From assembly GCF_001653955.1 (NCBI RefSeq), contig NZ_CP013022.1:682001-746000 (forward strand): a stretch of DNA of 64,000 nucleotides. The letters are read 5' to 3'. The notes under the pieces were generated by a model. That model saw nothing but the letters and a program-made list of their open reading frames with translations, did no database searches and was not told the origin of the DNA. Each line of letters begins with the position of its first letter. Position 1 is the first letter of the stretch. Shown here piece after piece: positions 1-11,167 of this stretch. The stretch is from Francisella persica ATCC VR-331. GTDB lineage: Bacteria > Pseudomonadota > Gammaproteobacteria > Francisellales > Francisellaceae. Made by a program: the position numbers and the translations under genes.

Positions 1-137
1 ATATAACATCTTAACATAAAATTTATCAACGTTGTAAGTTTATTAATCAGATTAGAATGTAATGTCTTAATCTTTTGTGTTAAAATATGTTTTTGTTTTT
101 TTTAGGTTATTTTATTAGATTTAAATAATATTTGAAT

Positions 138-1382
138 ATGGCATTAATATCTTTAGCAATTGATTATAAAAAGTCCCCAATAGAAGTTCGTAGTGAGTTT
201 GCACTCTCTGGTTTAGATGTATCTATGCTGTATAGATCAATACTCGCTATAGATGATGTTGCACATGCTGTAATCTTATCTACTTGTAACCGCACCGAAG
301 TGTACCTTGAAATATCTGATCTAAGAGTGGTAGATGATGTTTTGGTATGGTGGCAAGGCTATGTTAGAAATCCTAATTACAAAATAAAAGATTATTTTAA
401 GCTAAGACAAGGTACAGAAGTAATTATGCACCTTATGAAATTGGCTTGTGGTTTAGAATCAATGGTTTTAGGTGAACCACAAATATTAGGACAAGTTAAA
501 GACTCTTACACTCTTAGTAAAAAAAATCATGCTACCGGTAAAGAACTAGATAGGGTTTTTCAGAAAGTTTTTGCAACTGCTAAAAGAGTACGCAGTGAAA
601 CTAGAATTGGTCATTGTCCAGTTTCAGTTGCATTCTCAGCAATCACTTTGTCTAAGAGACAACTAGATAATATTTCTAGTAAAAATGTCCTCATCATTGG
701 TGCTGGTCAAACAGGAGAGCTTTTGTTTCGTCATGTTACAGCGCTTGCTCCTAAGCAGATAATGTTAGCAAACCGTACTATCGAGAAAGCACGCAAGATT
801 ACTACTGCTTTTAGAAATGCTAGTGCTCATTACTTATCAGAACTACCACGATTGATCAAAAAAGCTGACATTATAATTTCTGCAGTGAATGTTTCAGAAT
901 ATATTGTTACATGCAAAGATGTTGGTGATAAACCTAGAGTTTTTATTGATATATCAATACCACAAGCTTTAGATCCTAAATTAGGCGAGTTAGAGCAAAA
1001 TGTCTATTATTGTGTTGATGATATTAATGCAGTTATTGAAGATAACAAAGATAAAAGAAAACATGAGAGCTATAAAGCACATAAAATTATTGTAAAATCT
1101 CTTGAGGAATATCTTGAAAAAGAAAAAGCTATTATCTCAAATAGCGCGATTAAAGAACTTTTTCAAAAGGCTGATGTCTTGGTTGATCTATCACTAGAGA
1201 AAAGCTTAGCTAAAATAAGAAATGGTAAAGATGCCGAAGAGATAATTAAAAGATTTGCCTATGAAATTAAAAAGAAAGTTTTACACAACCCTGTTGTAGG
1301 AATGAAAGAAGCTTCTAAACAGGGTAGAAGTGACTGTATTGTATGTATGAAACGTATGTTTGGTTTAAATGTGGAAAAATAA
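138..1382 (+). CDS. hemA: Glutamyl-tRNA reductase
   Basis: First committed step of C5 tetrapyrrole synthesis: reduces glutamyl-tRNA(Glu) with NADPH to glutamate-1-semialdehyde. Read from the ATG at 138 the protein has 414 residues, normal for the family. The catalytic cysteine sits at residue 50 in the motif STCNRTEVY, followed by the GLESMVLGEPQILGQVK segment and a Rossmann motif (LIIGAGQTGELL) near residue 185. An in-frame TTG six bases upstream is possible, but the ATG gives the usual MALISLAI-type beginning. No strong ribosome binding site is visible. The stop codon abuts the prfA start (TAAATG), so the two are surely co-transcribed, an arrangement common in gammaproteobacteria. Confidence 0.96.
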   Translation: MALISLAIDYKKSPIEVRSEFALSGLDVSMLYRSILAIDDVAHAVILSTCNRTEVYLEISDLRVVDDVLVWWQGYVRNPNYKIKDYFKLRQGTEVIMHLMKLACGLESMVLGEPQILGQVKDSYTLSKKNHATGKELDRVFQKVFATAKRVRSETRIGHCPVSVAFSAITLSKRQLDNISSKNVLIIGAGQTGELLFRHVTALAPKQIMLANRTIEKARKITTAFRNASAHYLSELPRLIKKADIIISAVNVSEYIVTCKDVGDKPRVFIDISIPQALDPKLGELEQNVYYCVDDINAVIEDNKDKRKHESYKAHKIIVKSLEEYLEKEKAIISNSAIKELFQKADVLVDLSLEKSLAKIRNGKDAEEIIKRFAYEIKKKVLHNPVVGMKEASKQGRSDCIVCMKRMFGLNVEK

Positions 1383-2468
1383 ATGAAAGATTCTATTAAA
1401 GCAAAATTGCAAAGTTTGATAGAAAGGCATGAGGAAGTTAGTTCCTTATTAAGTTATGCAGAGATTATCTCTGATCAAAATAAGTTTAGAGACTTATCAA
1501 AAGAGTACTCTCATCTTGAGCCAATTGTAAAGGCTTTTAAAGAGTATTCTCGAGCTTTAGAAGATAAAAAAGCCGCTTATGAAATGCTTAATGAAAAAAA
1601 CGCTGAGCTTATTGAGATGGTAAAAGAAGAGTTAAAGTTAGCTAATGAGGCTATTGAAAAACTTGAGAGTGAATTACAAATACTTCTTTTACCTCGTGAT
1701 CCTAATGATGATGCTAACGTTTTCCTAGAGATTAGAGCTGGGACTGGTGGTGATGAGGCTTCGATATTTTCAGGTGATTTGTTTAAGATGTATTCAAAGT
1801 ATGCTGAGCAAAGAGGCTGGAAGATTGAGGTAATATCAGCTAGTGAAGGTGAACATGGTGGTTACAAGGAAATTATCTCAAGAATATATGGTGATGGTGT
1901 GTATTCACAGTTGAAGTTTGAATCTGGCGCTCATAGAGTACAAAGAGTTCCTGCCACAGAGTCACAAGGTAGAATCCATACTTCAGCATGTACTGTTGCA
2001 GTTATGCCTGAGGCTGATGAAGTTGAGGGAATTGATATTAACCCGGCAGATCTAAAAATTGATACATTTAGAGCATCTGGTGCTGGTGGACAGCATGTTA
2101 ACAAAACTGACTCAGCAATTAGGATTACCCATATCCCAACTGGAGTGGTTGTCGAGTGTCAAGATCAACGCTCTCAACATAAAAACCGTGCAGCAGCAAT
2201 GTCTATGCTTAAATCAAAACTTCTACAAGCTGAAATTTATAGACAGCAAAAAGAGCAGTCTGATACACGTAAGAGCCTAGTAGGTAGTGGTGATAGATCA
2301 GAGAGAATTAGAACTTATAATTACCCTCAAGGTAGAGTTACCGATCATCGTATAAATTTAACTATTTATAAGCTTGATGAGGTTATGGAGGGTAGTCTAG
2401 ACAGTATTATACAACCACTAATTATAGAGCATCAAGCGGATCTTTTAGCAACTATGTCTGATGAGTAA
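1383..2468 (+). CDS. prfA: Peptide chain release factor 1
   Basis: Recognises UAA and UAG stop codons in the ribosomal A site and triggers peptide release. The 361-residue protein has the RF1-type PAT anticodon-like tripeptide at residues 190-192 (RF2 would have SPF) and the universal GGQ at 235-237, whose glutamine is the substrate of PrmC. The N-terminal third is helical and charged as expected for domain 1. It starts immediately after the hemA stop and overlaps the start of prmC by 8 bases, so hemA-prfA-prmC is read as one operon. Confidence 0.97.
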   Translation: MKDSIKAKLQSLIERHEEVSSLLSYAEIISDQNKFRDLSKEYSHLEPIVKAFKEYSRALEDKKAAYEMLNEKNAELIEMVKEELKLANEAIEKLESELQILLLPRDPNDDANVFLEIRAGTGGDEASIFSGDLFKMYSKYAEQRGWKIEVISASEGEHGGYKEIISRIYGDGVYSQLKFESGAHRVQRVPATESQGRIHTSACTVAVMPEADEVEGIDINPADLKIDTFRASGAGGQHVNKTDSAIRITHIPTGVVVECQDQRSQHKNRAAAMSMLKSKLLQAEIYRQQKEQSDTRKSLVGSGDRSERIRTYNYPQGRVTDHRINLTIYKLDEVMEGSLDSIIQPLIIEHQADLLATMSDE

Positions 2469-3312
2469 TATTACAATCTCTCAATTACTAGCAACTAGAC
2501 TAGCTAATTTTAATCAATCAGATATAATAAAGCATGAGTTACAAATGATTATTTGTGATGCTTTATGTGTTGATAAAACATATATTTATCTAAATTCAGA
2601 TAGGCAACTTGACAGTAGTATAGTTAAACTAATAGATGCTAAAATATCGCGGCTTCTAGCTGGTGAGCCATTCGCTTATATTCTTGGTTATAAGTATTTT
2701 TGGAATCAAAAACTTTATGTAACTAAAAATACGCTTATACCACGTGCTGATACTGAAGTATTGGTATCTACAGTTTTAGATGACATAGTTGATAAAAATG
2801 CTGATATTAAAATACTTGATCTTGGCACTGGTACAGGAGCAATAGCGTTAGCTTTAGCAGCTGAACTAGAAAATAGTCAAGTTGTTGCGGTTGATCTGTA
2901 TCGGCAGACCCTTGATATTGCTAAAAACAATGCTCGAGCAAATAATATTACTAATGTCAAATTTATCCAGAGTAGTTGGTATACAAGCCTTGACGATGGT
3001 AAATTTGATATTATAGTTTCAAATCCTCCATATCTAGATTTGGCTGATAAAAACATTGATCAAAGCGTCAAAGACTATGAACCTGCAGAGGCTTTATTTG
3101 CCAAATGTAATGGTTTAGCAGATATTAAGATAATTATATCTCAAGCAAATAACTTTCTAAAACAAGATGGTTGTGTTTATATAGAGCATGGTTTCACTCA
3201 GGCAAATGCTGTTGCAGCGTTATTTTCAAAATATAATTTTACTGATATTAATACAATTAAAGATTTAAATAATAACTATAGATGTACTAAGGCTCGACTT
3301 AGCTATTTATGA
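2461..3312 (+). CDS. prmC: Release factor glutamine N5-methyltransferase
   Basis: Methylates the glutamine of the GGQ motif in release factors using S-adenosylmethionine (the gene was formerly called hemK). The 283-residue protein has the SAM-binding DLGTGTG motif at residues 120-126 and the substrate-binding NPPY motif at 188-191, both diagnostic. The N-terminal helical domain that docks on the release factor is present. The ATG lies inside the last codons of prfA, placing enzyme and substrate genes in a coupled operon. Its 3' end overlaps the convergent rlmH by 10 bases. Confidence 0.95.
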   Translation: MSNITISQLLATRLANFNQSDIIKHELQMIICDALCVDKTYIYLNSDRQLDSSIVKLIDAKISRLLAGEPFAYILGYKYFWNQKLYVTKNTLIPRADTEVLVSTVLDDIVDKNADIKILDLGTGTGAIALALAAELENSQVVAVDLYRQTLDIAKNNARANNITNVKFIQSSWYTSLDDGKFDIIVSNPPYLDLADKNIDQSVKDYEPAEALFAKCNGLADIKIIISQANNFLKQDGCVYIEHGFTQANAVAALFSKYNFTDINTIKDLNNNYRCTKARLSYL

Positions 3313-3770
3313 TAGGGATGACCTTCTAGTATTGTATAGGCTCTGTAGAGTTGTTCGGCAATAATAATACGCACTAAAGGGTGAGGAAAAGTCATTTTTG
3401 ATATTGATATTTTCTCTTTTGCAATTTCTTTAACACTTTGGTCAATACCGTTAGGACTACCAATTAGAATCACAACATTTGGATTATTAAATTTCCAGTT
3501 TTGCATTTTCTCTGCTAACTCTTCTGTTGAGATGATTTTAGAATTAACATCAAGTATCACCAAGTGATCAGAATGATTGAGTTTACCAATAATTGTTTTA
3601 GCTTCTTTTTTCATCCATAGTTTAGGATTACCAGTTTTGGACCGTTTAGTTATTGGCAGTTCGATTAACTCAAGAGGTATTGATTTACTTAAACGTTTCT
3701 TATATTCATCATAGCCATCACTAACCCATTTAGGTGGTTTTTCTCCAAGTGTGATTATTTTAATTTTCAT
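3303..3770 (-). CDS. rlmH: 23S rRNA pseudouridine-1915 N3-methyltransferase
   Basis: SPOUT-fold methyltransferase that modifies pseudouridine 1915 in helix 69 of 23S rRNA on assembled 70S ribosomes. The 155 residues match the family's short single-domain form. The SAM-binding knot loop reads LIGSPNGID, and the C-terminus carries the conserved FPHPLVRIIIAEQLYRA stretch and ends HPYHK. It lies three bases downstream of the yaaA stop on the same strand, so the two are co-transcribed. Its end overlaps prmC by 10 bases tail-to-tail, leaving no room for a terminator between the two transcription units. Confidence 0.95.
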   Translation of the reverse strand: MKIKIITLGEKPPKWVSDGYDEYKKRLSKSIPLELIELPITKRSKTGNPKLWMKKEAKTIIGKLNHSDHLVILDVNSKIISTEELAEKMQNWKFNNPNVVILIGSPNGIDQSVKEIAKEKISISKMTFPHPLVRIIIAEQLYRAYTILEGHPYHK

Positions 3771-3773
3771 GGT

Positions 3774-4541
3774 TTACCTTGTAAAGCACAAAAGGTTTTC
3801 TTTTGATAATTCTGGATTAAATTGGTAACCTGCTACATTAAAGTTTTTGATATCACTAATATCTTCGATTCTATTTTTAAGAATAAATCTAGCTATTAAG
3901 CCACGAGCTTTTTTGGCATGGATTCCAATAGTCTTATATGTGCCTGCTTTATTCTCTTTAAAGTCAATATCTAACCATTTAGCATCTAAAGATTTTTTAT
4001 CTATGGCTTGAGAGTACTCATTAGAGGCAAGGTTTATCAAAATTTTATTTTGCTGTTGGCTAAAATACTCATTTAATTTAGTTGTGATTTTATCTTGCCA
4101 ATACTTATGTAGGATTTTGCCTTCGATTTTAATGTTTGTGCCCATTTCGAGTCTATAAGCTTGTATTAAATCAAGAGGGCGAATCAATCCATATAGACCA
4201 GATAGCATTAATAAATGACTTTGTGAATACTCTATGGTTTTACTATTTAACGTATCTGCTTCTAGTCCTTTATATACATCACCATTAAAAGTAAATATTG
4301 CAGCTTTTGCATTTGAGTTATCATATTTATTAGGATCAAAGTTGTTGTGTTTAGCAAATACTTCTCCAGCTAATTTAGTGCTAATTTTCATTAGTTTTTC
4401 TATTTCTTCAACTTCGTAATGCTTTAGAGTGTTTATAAGTTTTGTTATTTGTTCCTTAAATATTGGCTGCGTGAATTTATAGTCTGTTTTTATCGGCTCA
4501 AAATTTTGGCTTTTAGCTGGTGATATTATTACTATAATCAT
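3774..4541 (-). CDS. yaaA: YaaA/DUF328 family peroxide-response protein
   Basis: Family linked in E. coli to lowering free iron during hydrogen peroxide stress; its biochemical activity involves DNA binding but is not fully settled. I chose the ATG at 4541 (255 residues) because it gives the typical MIIVIISPAKSQ start. A longer reading from 4571 adds ten unconserved residues. Family hallmarks are present: ISPAK at the N-terminus, FNGDVYKGL, LSGLYGLIRPLDLIQAYRLEMG, INLASNEY and HAKKARGLIARFI. It precedes rlmH by three bases. Confidence 0.92.
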   Translation of the reverse strand: MIIVIISPAKSQNFEPIKTDYKFTQPIFKEQITKLINTLKHYEVEEIEKLMKISTKLAGEVFAKHNNFDPNKYDNSNAKAAIFTFNGDVYKGLEADTLNSKTIEYSQSHLLMLSGLYGLIRPLDLIQAYRLEMGTNIKIEGKILHKYWQDKITTKLNEYFSQQQNKILINLASNEYSQAIDKKSLDAKWLDIDFKENKAGTYKTIGIHAKKARGLIARFILKNRIEDISDIKNFNVAGYQFNPELSKENLLCFTR

Positions 4542-4615
4542 TTTAGTTAATTGTGTATTTGTTACTAACACAATGATACCAATTTATCTTAAATAATGGA
4601 ATTTGCTTTGATAAC

Positions 4616-4644
4616 TTGTAATTTCTAGCTATATCTAGTATCAT
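4616..4644 (+). promoter_or_regulatory. Probable sigma-70 promoter of the SRP RNA gene
   Basis: TTGTAA at 4616-4621 and TATCAT at 4639-4644 are separated by 17 bases. Transcription would start about 7 bases further on, at or next to the first base of the SRP RNA. The spacing and the coincidence with the RNA 5' end support the call. There is no other evidence. Confidence 0.55.
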
Positions 4645-4651
4645 ATACATT

Positions 4652-4753
4652 GCTGACTTGGTTTCCACGCAATGATAGATTGCGAACCCCGCCAGGTCCG
4701 GAAGGAAGCAACGGTAGCTTTTGATTCATGTGCCGTGTCAAAGATAAGTCAGC
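4652..4753 (+). ncRNA. ffs: 4.5S signal recognition particle RNA (small type)
   Basis: RNA scaffold of the bacterial SRP, binding Ffh for co-translational membrane targeting. The invariant apical core CAGGTCCGGAAGGAAGCA lies at about 4692-4709. The ends pair perfectly (GCTGACTT at the 5' end with AAGTCAGC at the 3' end), giving the single long hairpin of about 102 nucleotides typical of gammaproteobacteria. No strong T-run terminator follows. The exact ends are inferred from the closing stem. Confidence 0.95.
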
Positions 4754-4973
4754 ACTTCAGAAATTTTATAGTTATTTCAATTCAGCATGTCTAACTCTTA
4801 ACAATTATAATAATTATCATATTAAAAATAAATCCAAGTAGAAATTAATCTAAAGTTAGTTTATCTCATTAGTATTTGTTTATTTTTTTTGATTATAAAT
4901 CCATGCCAGCCATTAATAATGGATGATTTTTGGCGATCAAGTATAAATTTTTATAATAATACTGTTTGTTCTA

Positions 4974-5627
4974 ATGTCATATAATGATTATTTTTACTGG
5001 ACAGGTAGAATTTCTGCTCAGATTCAGATTTATTTGCTTTTAAATAGAAGTTATCCATGTTTGATATATCTTATAGACTTGATAAATGCTTTCGCCATGA
5101 CTGTATTGATTGTTTACTTATATAAATCTATTATTAAAAATCGTGAGAGTATATTATCAAAAAATTTATTGTATATATATCTTTATTTTATTATGTATTT
5201 TAAGTACAACTGGATTTATAAAATGCTATATGGAAAACTGCTGGCATACAATATTTATGGGAAATGAGTTTATTAGTTTATTGTTTTATAATTCTTTATG
5301 TGAGAGATAATTTTTCTCCAATAAAAAGCATACCATTAGCTATAAATAATTGGCTTGTATAAATTTTTATGGTTATTTTTTACTAATTTCTTTTGCTAGT
5401 AGTATTACTCTTTTATATATCTTATAGTTGGATTTTATAACTATAAAAGGATTTAATGAAGTAGGATAATTAAGAACTCAGGAAAAATATTAGCTTAAAG
5501 CCATTGCCTTTGATAGACTTTGTTAGGGATGGTATATATTATTTTGAGCTTACTCCTGATCCTAATGGATGGTATAACAAAGAATTTACTAATTACTATA
5601 GTTTTGATTCAGTTAAATTAAAGTAAT
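4974..5627 (+). pseudogene. Decayed integral membrane protein (DUF6056-like)
   Basis: Scattered over three frames are pieces of what looks like one multi-pass membrane protein. From 4974 comes NDYFYWTGRISAQIQIYLLLN, which recalls the start of DUF6056 proteins. Around 5200-5290 there is ENCWHTIFMGNEF in another frame. From 5495 to 5627 a C-terminal piece reads FVRDGIYYFELTPDPNGWYNKEF and ends at a normal stop. Stops and frameshifts separate them, so no full protein can be made. The family call is from memory of the motif style and is tentative; that this is a broken gene is more secure. Parts of 4974-5310 remain open for up to 97 codons. Confidence 0.5.
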
Positions 5628-5802
5628 CATAATATCTTAAAATGTTTTTTTATAATTAATTTATTACAGATTCAACTTTTTTATACTTTCTTTATAAAAG
5701 CTTATTTCTGTAAAATTTTAAAATAGCAAAAGTCACTAGTTATTTATAAATAAAACTTATTAATATATTAAAATTTATATATTTAAAGTTGATGAGGTAG
5801 TC

Positions 5803-5982
5803 ATGCATAATAAATGTTATGATTTGATAAATAACAAAGGTAATTTAAAAATGAGAAAAGTAACTTTATCACTTAAAATAATCGTATTTTTAGTAACACT
5901 AAGTTCAGCAAATGGGCTACATGAGCTAGGTCATTTTTCTAGTGCTAATTTTCCAAGAGCTGAATTGAATTTAGCATATTAG
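5803..5982 (+). CDS. Small ORF with signal-peptide-like segment, possibly a gene fragment
   Basis: Fifty-nine codons, preceded by a plausible ribosome binding site (GATGAGGT) about 5 bases before the ATG; an internal ATG at 5851 also has AAAGGT upstream. The stretch MRKVTLSLKIIVFLVTLSSANG resembles a signal peptide, followed by only about 20 residues. This could be a small secreted peptide or the 5' stump of a longer lost exported protein. The stump reading fits the decay around it. I do not recognise a family. It ends 9 bases before the tRNA-Arg 3' end on the other strand. Confidence 0.3.
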   Translation: MHNKCYDLINNKGNLKMRKVTLSLKIIVFLVTLSSANGLHELGHFSSANFPRAELNLAY

Positions 5983-5990
5983 AATATCAG

Positions 5991-6066
5991 TGGCACACCC
6001 AGAGGGACTTGAACCCCCGCCTCCGCCTCCGGAGGGCGACGCTCTATCCAGTTAAGCTATGGATGC
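5991..6066 (-). tRNA. tRNA-Arg, anticodon CCG
   Basis: Read on the - strand this is a 76-nucleotide cloverleaf with encoded CCA. The anticodon arm has loop CTCCGGA, giving anticodon CCG, which reads the rare codon CGG. The T arm contains GTTCAAGT. The acceptor stem pairs GCATCCA with TGGGTGT, including two G-T wobbles. The D arm reads AGCTTAACTGGATAGAG. Confidence 0.96.
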
Positions 6067-6080
6067 TTGTATCAAGTTAT

Positions 6081-6500
6081 TTACCTATGGATAAAATTAA
6101 AGTATATCTTATCGAAGGTATAATTATACATAAAAGCATATATAAGGTAAAAAATAACAAAGCCAATATCAACTACAAGAGCTACTAATAAGTTCATATT
6201 GAGTATATAAGCTACCAAAGGGATTGTAACTACAAGTAATCCCAGTTCAAAAAGCAAAGTGTGTAAACCACGAATAATAATTTTTCGCTTTGAACGGCAC
6301 ATACCAAATTTTATTTCTATGATATCAAAAATATAGTTATATATGAAATTCCATAACATTGCTATTAGTGAAATTATAATAGCTAAGCTTGAGATATGAA
6401 ATATATCTTGATGTAAAATAAACATAGCAAAAGGTGTAAATATCACAATGCCAAAAAATTCAAATCCTATTGTATGGATTATTCGAGCTAAAAAGCTCAT
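6081..6500 (-). CDS. PACE-family efflux protein (two BTP domains)
   Basis: Proteobacterial antimicrobial compound efflux proteins are small four-helix membrane proteins, the prototype being the chlorhexidine exporter AceI; some also export polyamines. The 139 residues show the family's internal duplication. RIIHTIGFEFFG and MLWNFIYNYIFD form the first half; RGLHTLLFELGL and YAFMYNYTFD form the second. The acidic residue in the first helix (FEFFG) matches the functionally important glutamate of the family. Neighbours give no clue to the substrate. The gene faces away from groES and is probably monocistronic. Confidence 0.85.
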   Translation of the reverse strand: MSFLARIIHTIGFEFFGIVIFTPFAMFILHQDIFHISSLAIIISLIAMLWNFIYNYIFDIIEIKFGMCRSKRKIIIRGLHTLLFELGLLVVTIPLVAYILNMNLLVALVVDIGFVIFYLIYAFMYNYTFDKIYFNFIHR

Positions 6501-6681
6501 ATTTTTTTTACACTCGTTTATACTCCTAGTTATATAAAGCTTAATTATTATGTACTTTTATTGCAATTGTTTTTTATTTGAATTTGAAAGTTTCTCTATA
6601 AATATTGATTAGACACTAAGAATTTAAGTTTACAATAATTTTAGATTAGAGAATTTATTTGACAAAAAAATAAAAAATTTC

Positions 6682-6709
6682 CTTGAAAAATTTTTTTTTG
6701 ACTCAATAT
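6682..6709 (+). promoter_or_regulatory. Sigma-32-type heat-shock promoter of groES-groEL
   Basis: CTTGAAA at 6682-6688 is an exact match to the sigma-32 -35 consensus. After a 13-base spacer, CTCAATAT at 6702-6709 approximates the CCCCATNT -10 element. Position upstream of groES and spacer length both fit. The T9 tract in the spacer is unusual. The promoter assignment is inferred from the consensus only. Confidence 0.65.
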
Positions 6710-6724
6710 CTAAGCTTGCAAGAA

Positions 6725-6749
6725 CTTAGAACTATGGTATTGTTCTAAG
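6725..6749 (+). promoter_or_regulatory. Inverted repeat with 9-base spacer before groES (CIRCE-like geometry)
   Basis: CTTAGAAC at 6725-6732 and GTTCTAAG at 6742-6749 are perfect inverted copies separated by exactly 9 bases, just downstream of the heat-shock promoter and about 60 bases before the groES start. CIRCE, the HrcA operator of many groE operons, has the same geometry (9-base arms, 9-base spacer, TTAGCACTC-N9-GAGTGCTAA). The outer TTAG is shared but the inner bases are not. It could be a diverged operator, another repressor's site or an mRNA 5' hairpin. Confidence 0.5.
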
Positions 6750-6808
6750 ATGTACACAAATTAAAACGTTTAAACAAGAAGTTAATTTAATAAAGGAGTA
6801 AGATTGTT

Positions 6809-7096
6809 ATGAACATTCGTCCATTACAAGATAGAATATTAGTTCGTCGTGCAGAAGAAGAAACAAAATCTGCAGGTGGAATTATCTTAACTGGCAGTGC
6901 TCAAGAGAAACCTAGTCAAGGTGAAGTTATCGCTGTTGGCAATGGTAAAAAACTAGATAATGGCTCTACACTACCCATGGATGTAAAAGTTGGTGATAAA
7001 GTGCTATTTGGTAAATACTCTGGTAGTGAAGTAAAAGTTGGTGATGAAACTCTCCTGATGATGAGAGAAGAAGATATTATGGGTATTATTGTATAA
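6809..7096 (+). CDS. groES: Co-chaperonin GroES
   Basis: Heptameric lid of the GroEL folding chamber. The 95 residues are full length, beginning [14 protein letters not shown]. The mobile loop that contacts GroEL is [13 protein letters not shown], and the C-terminus ends [10 protein letters not shown] strong ribosome binding site (AAAGGAG) lies 10 bases upstream. groEL follows 36 bases later in the usual bicistronic operon, under the heat-shock promoter and inverted repeat noted upstream. Confidence 0.98.
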   Translation: MNIRPLQDRILVRRAEEETKSAGGIILTGSAQEKPSQGEVIAVGNGKKLDNGSTLPMDVKVGDKVLFGKYSGSEVKVGDETLLMMREEDIMGIIV

Positions 7097-8767
<1,671 letters not shown>

Positions 8768-8832
8768 AATCTAGTTATATTCCTTCTAAAACTTAAAATA
8801 CTTTTCTAAATTCTTTATTATTCCCTATAATA

Positions 8833-8857
8833 CCTTTATCAAATTTTAAGATAAAGG
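8833..8857. repeat. Inverted repeat after groEL
   Basis: CCTTTATC at 8833-8840 and GATAAAGG at 8850-8857 are perfect inverted copies around a 9-base A/T loop. No T-run follows, so it is a weak terminator at best. It sits immediately before the first codon of the decayed permease and may be a remnant of that gene's control region. Confidence 0.3.
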
Positions 8858-8865
8858 TTCACTAT

Positions 8866-10190
8866 ATGGATATCTAATCAATATAAAGTTCTAGGTTTAA
8901 AAGATGTTATAATCATGGCTATCACAGCTAATTTTGGTATTCGCTCGATATCTCTAGTATCTTGCTTTGGTAGCTTCAGTAATATTCTTTTGGATACTTG
9001 GTGCTGTAATGTTTTTCTTACCTTTGGTCATAATCGCAGTTTAGTTATCCAGAAAAAAATTCTGATTATGGATGTATTTACTCATAGACCGTCAGAGCCT
9101 TAGAGCAAAAGGCAGGTTTTATGGCAGCGTGGTTATTTTACTAGGTAAATACAATATTTTATTATCCAGCTGTATTTTTAGCTATTAACTTTGCATATTT
9201 CATAGGTTGGCCTAACTTGGTTAATAATCACTATTTATATAATGATAGTTGTTTTAGTGGCTTTTAGGTTAATTACAGTGATTAGTTTTTATGGTTTGAA
9301 AGCTATATTAAATACCTTGTTGATATTGGTGGTGTCTTAGGTTCATTTTTGCCTGTTATAGCAATTATTGTTCTAGGTTTCATAGTATATTTAATCGTAT
9401 GTAAAAGTGATACAGATTTTTTTTGCTAATATCATCCCACACAATAATATTTGGCATAACCTATCAACACTAACTATTATAATGTTTGCAATGGGAGGTA
9501 GAAATTATTCTAACTTTTGCTAATTCAGTCAAAAATACTAAGAAAAACCTATATTATGGTCTAATGTTTTCTGCATTTATTTTGTTGGGGTTGTATATAT
9601 TTAGGATAATTTCCTTTAATCTTGTCGCATCACCTAACACGATAAATAGTGCTTCAGGATTGATTGAGTCTTTTGGAATAATTGGTCATAGATTTGGTTG
9701 GGATTGGTTCCCAAGATTAATGTTTTTTACTGACGTTTGCAGAACTGGCTGCTGTGAGTATTTGGCTCTTATCCCCAGTAGTAATGTTCTTTAAATGTAC
9801 ACCTAAAGTAATATTGTTAGAGTGGTTACTCAAAACTAACAAATATGATTCTCCTAAAAATGCTTTAGTATTTATGGGAGTGTTAGTAATAGCTATTGTA
9901 TTACTAACAAACTTTTTACCATCAGTAAATTTGATGTATTAAGCTTTAATAATTATGGCTATAGTACTTTATTTTATACCTTACTTATATCTATAGTTGC
10001 TTACATCAAGCTTATTGATAGTGCTTACAAATATTTACTGGGATTTTTTGTGTTTACATCGACATCACTTGGAATTATATTTAGTTTTCAGCAATCTAGC
10101 GATTTTTTATGTATGAATTTGAATTAATTTCTCGGACCTGCGATCTTTATTATTTATTGGTTGGTTATTATATAAATTCAAGCGATAATC
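8866..10190 (+). pseudogene. Decayed APC-family amino acid permease
   Basis: About 1.3 kb of frame-hopping membrane protein. In order it shows KVLGLKDVIIMAITANFGIR near 8885-8945, GFMAAWLF near 9120, YYPAVFLAINFAYFIGWPNL near 9160-9220, GVLGSFLPVIAIIVLG near 9330-9385, FANSVKNTKKNLYYGLMFSA at 9510-9570 and SIWLLSPVVMFFKCTPK at 9757-9810. These match the APC superfamily, closest in style to glutamate/GABA antiporter-like permeases. At least eight stops or frameshifts interrupt it, starting with the fourth codon. Full length would be about 440 residues. It is certainly non-functional; the substrate is unknown. Confidence 0.8.
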
Positions 10191-10204
10191 AAAAGGTAGC
10201 TTCG

Positions 10205-10933
10205 CTAGTATCTATTAAGAAAATTATCTAGAATATGTGTTGGTAGTATCTTTTTAAAAGATGCCATAATCCAAGTCGCTTTTGTAATATAGTATCTTGG
10301 TTTTGGTTTGTCGTAATTTATTATTTTTCAACAACTTATTGCAACTCTGAAATGGCAGGTTCATTAAATGGAACTTTTTTTGTGTTGGCATGCAAGTATT
10401 TTTTTATATTGCTGTTTATATACTGAAGAGTTATAATCAACATTAGTAATTGTTTAAATAGAGTTTTTTCTAAACTTGCTAGTAATAAGGTCCTGTGTTT
10501 AGACTAGTTATAAAAATATTAGAGTCTCTTAGTTCTAGACGTATGGTATCTATTAGACCTTCAATAGCATTACACTTGCATTGTATGCGCCTGTGTAATC
10601 TAAATATATTTGTTTCAAATTGTTGTTTGAAAAATTTAGTGTCAATATCTTCTAAAGCACCAGCCTGACTATATCTAGCATTATTAAATACTACATTCTA
10701 AAGTACCACCAGTTTTATTTAAAATATCAACTAAAGCATTATCTATGTGCTCATAGTTAGTTACATCTATAAGATAGGTCTCAAAACCTTTTGATTGAGT
10801 ACTTCAACATCTTTTTGTTGTCTTGCTAAAGCAAAAACTCTATGACTTAAATTTTTAAGATGGATAGCTGTAACGTAGTCTATACACCATGAGAGTAACC
10901 AGTTATAAGGATTGTTTTGCTATTGCTTGACAT
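10205..10933 (-). pseudogene. Decayed short-chain dehydrogenase/reductase
   Basis: Reading the - strand from the ATG at 10933 gives SSNSKTILITGYSHGVY, a degraded TGxxxGxG dinucleotide-binding start. Then come YLIDVTNYEHIDNALVDILNKTGG, AGALEDIDTKF, a piece like RLELRDSNIFITSLNTGP, and at the end KPKPRYYITKATWIMASFKKILPTHILDNF before a stop at 10205. This is the standard order of an SDR of about 250 residues, with several frameshifts. The C-terminal segment is characteristic of SDRs found beside lipid and quinone genes, but the substrate cannot be inferred. Confidence 0.75.
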
Positions 10934-11167
10934 AATGAAATTAATGTGTTTTATCTGCATATTGATTAGTTGAGGTTAAAATATTTACTATGTAAATTTA
11001 TCTTATTTAAGATTTTCTAAAATATCTTCGAATTAATATATATAGCTAGTTGATTATAAAAATCTCATGCTGACCTTTATTTTTGCATCTTACGGTAACC
11101 AAAAAAGAATATTTGTATAACTTTTATAATGGATAGCTCTATACGAATCCTGTTATATACAAAAAAC

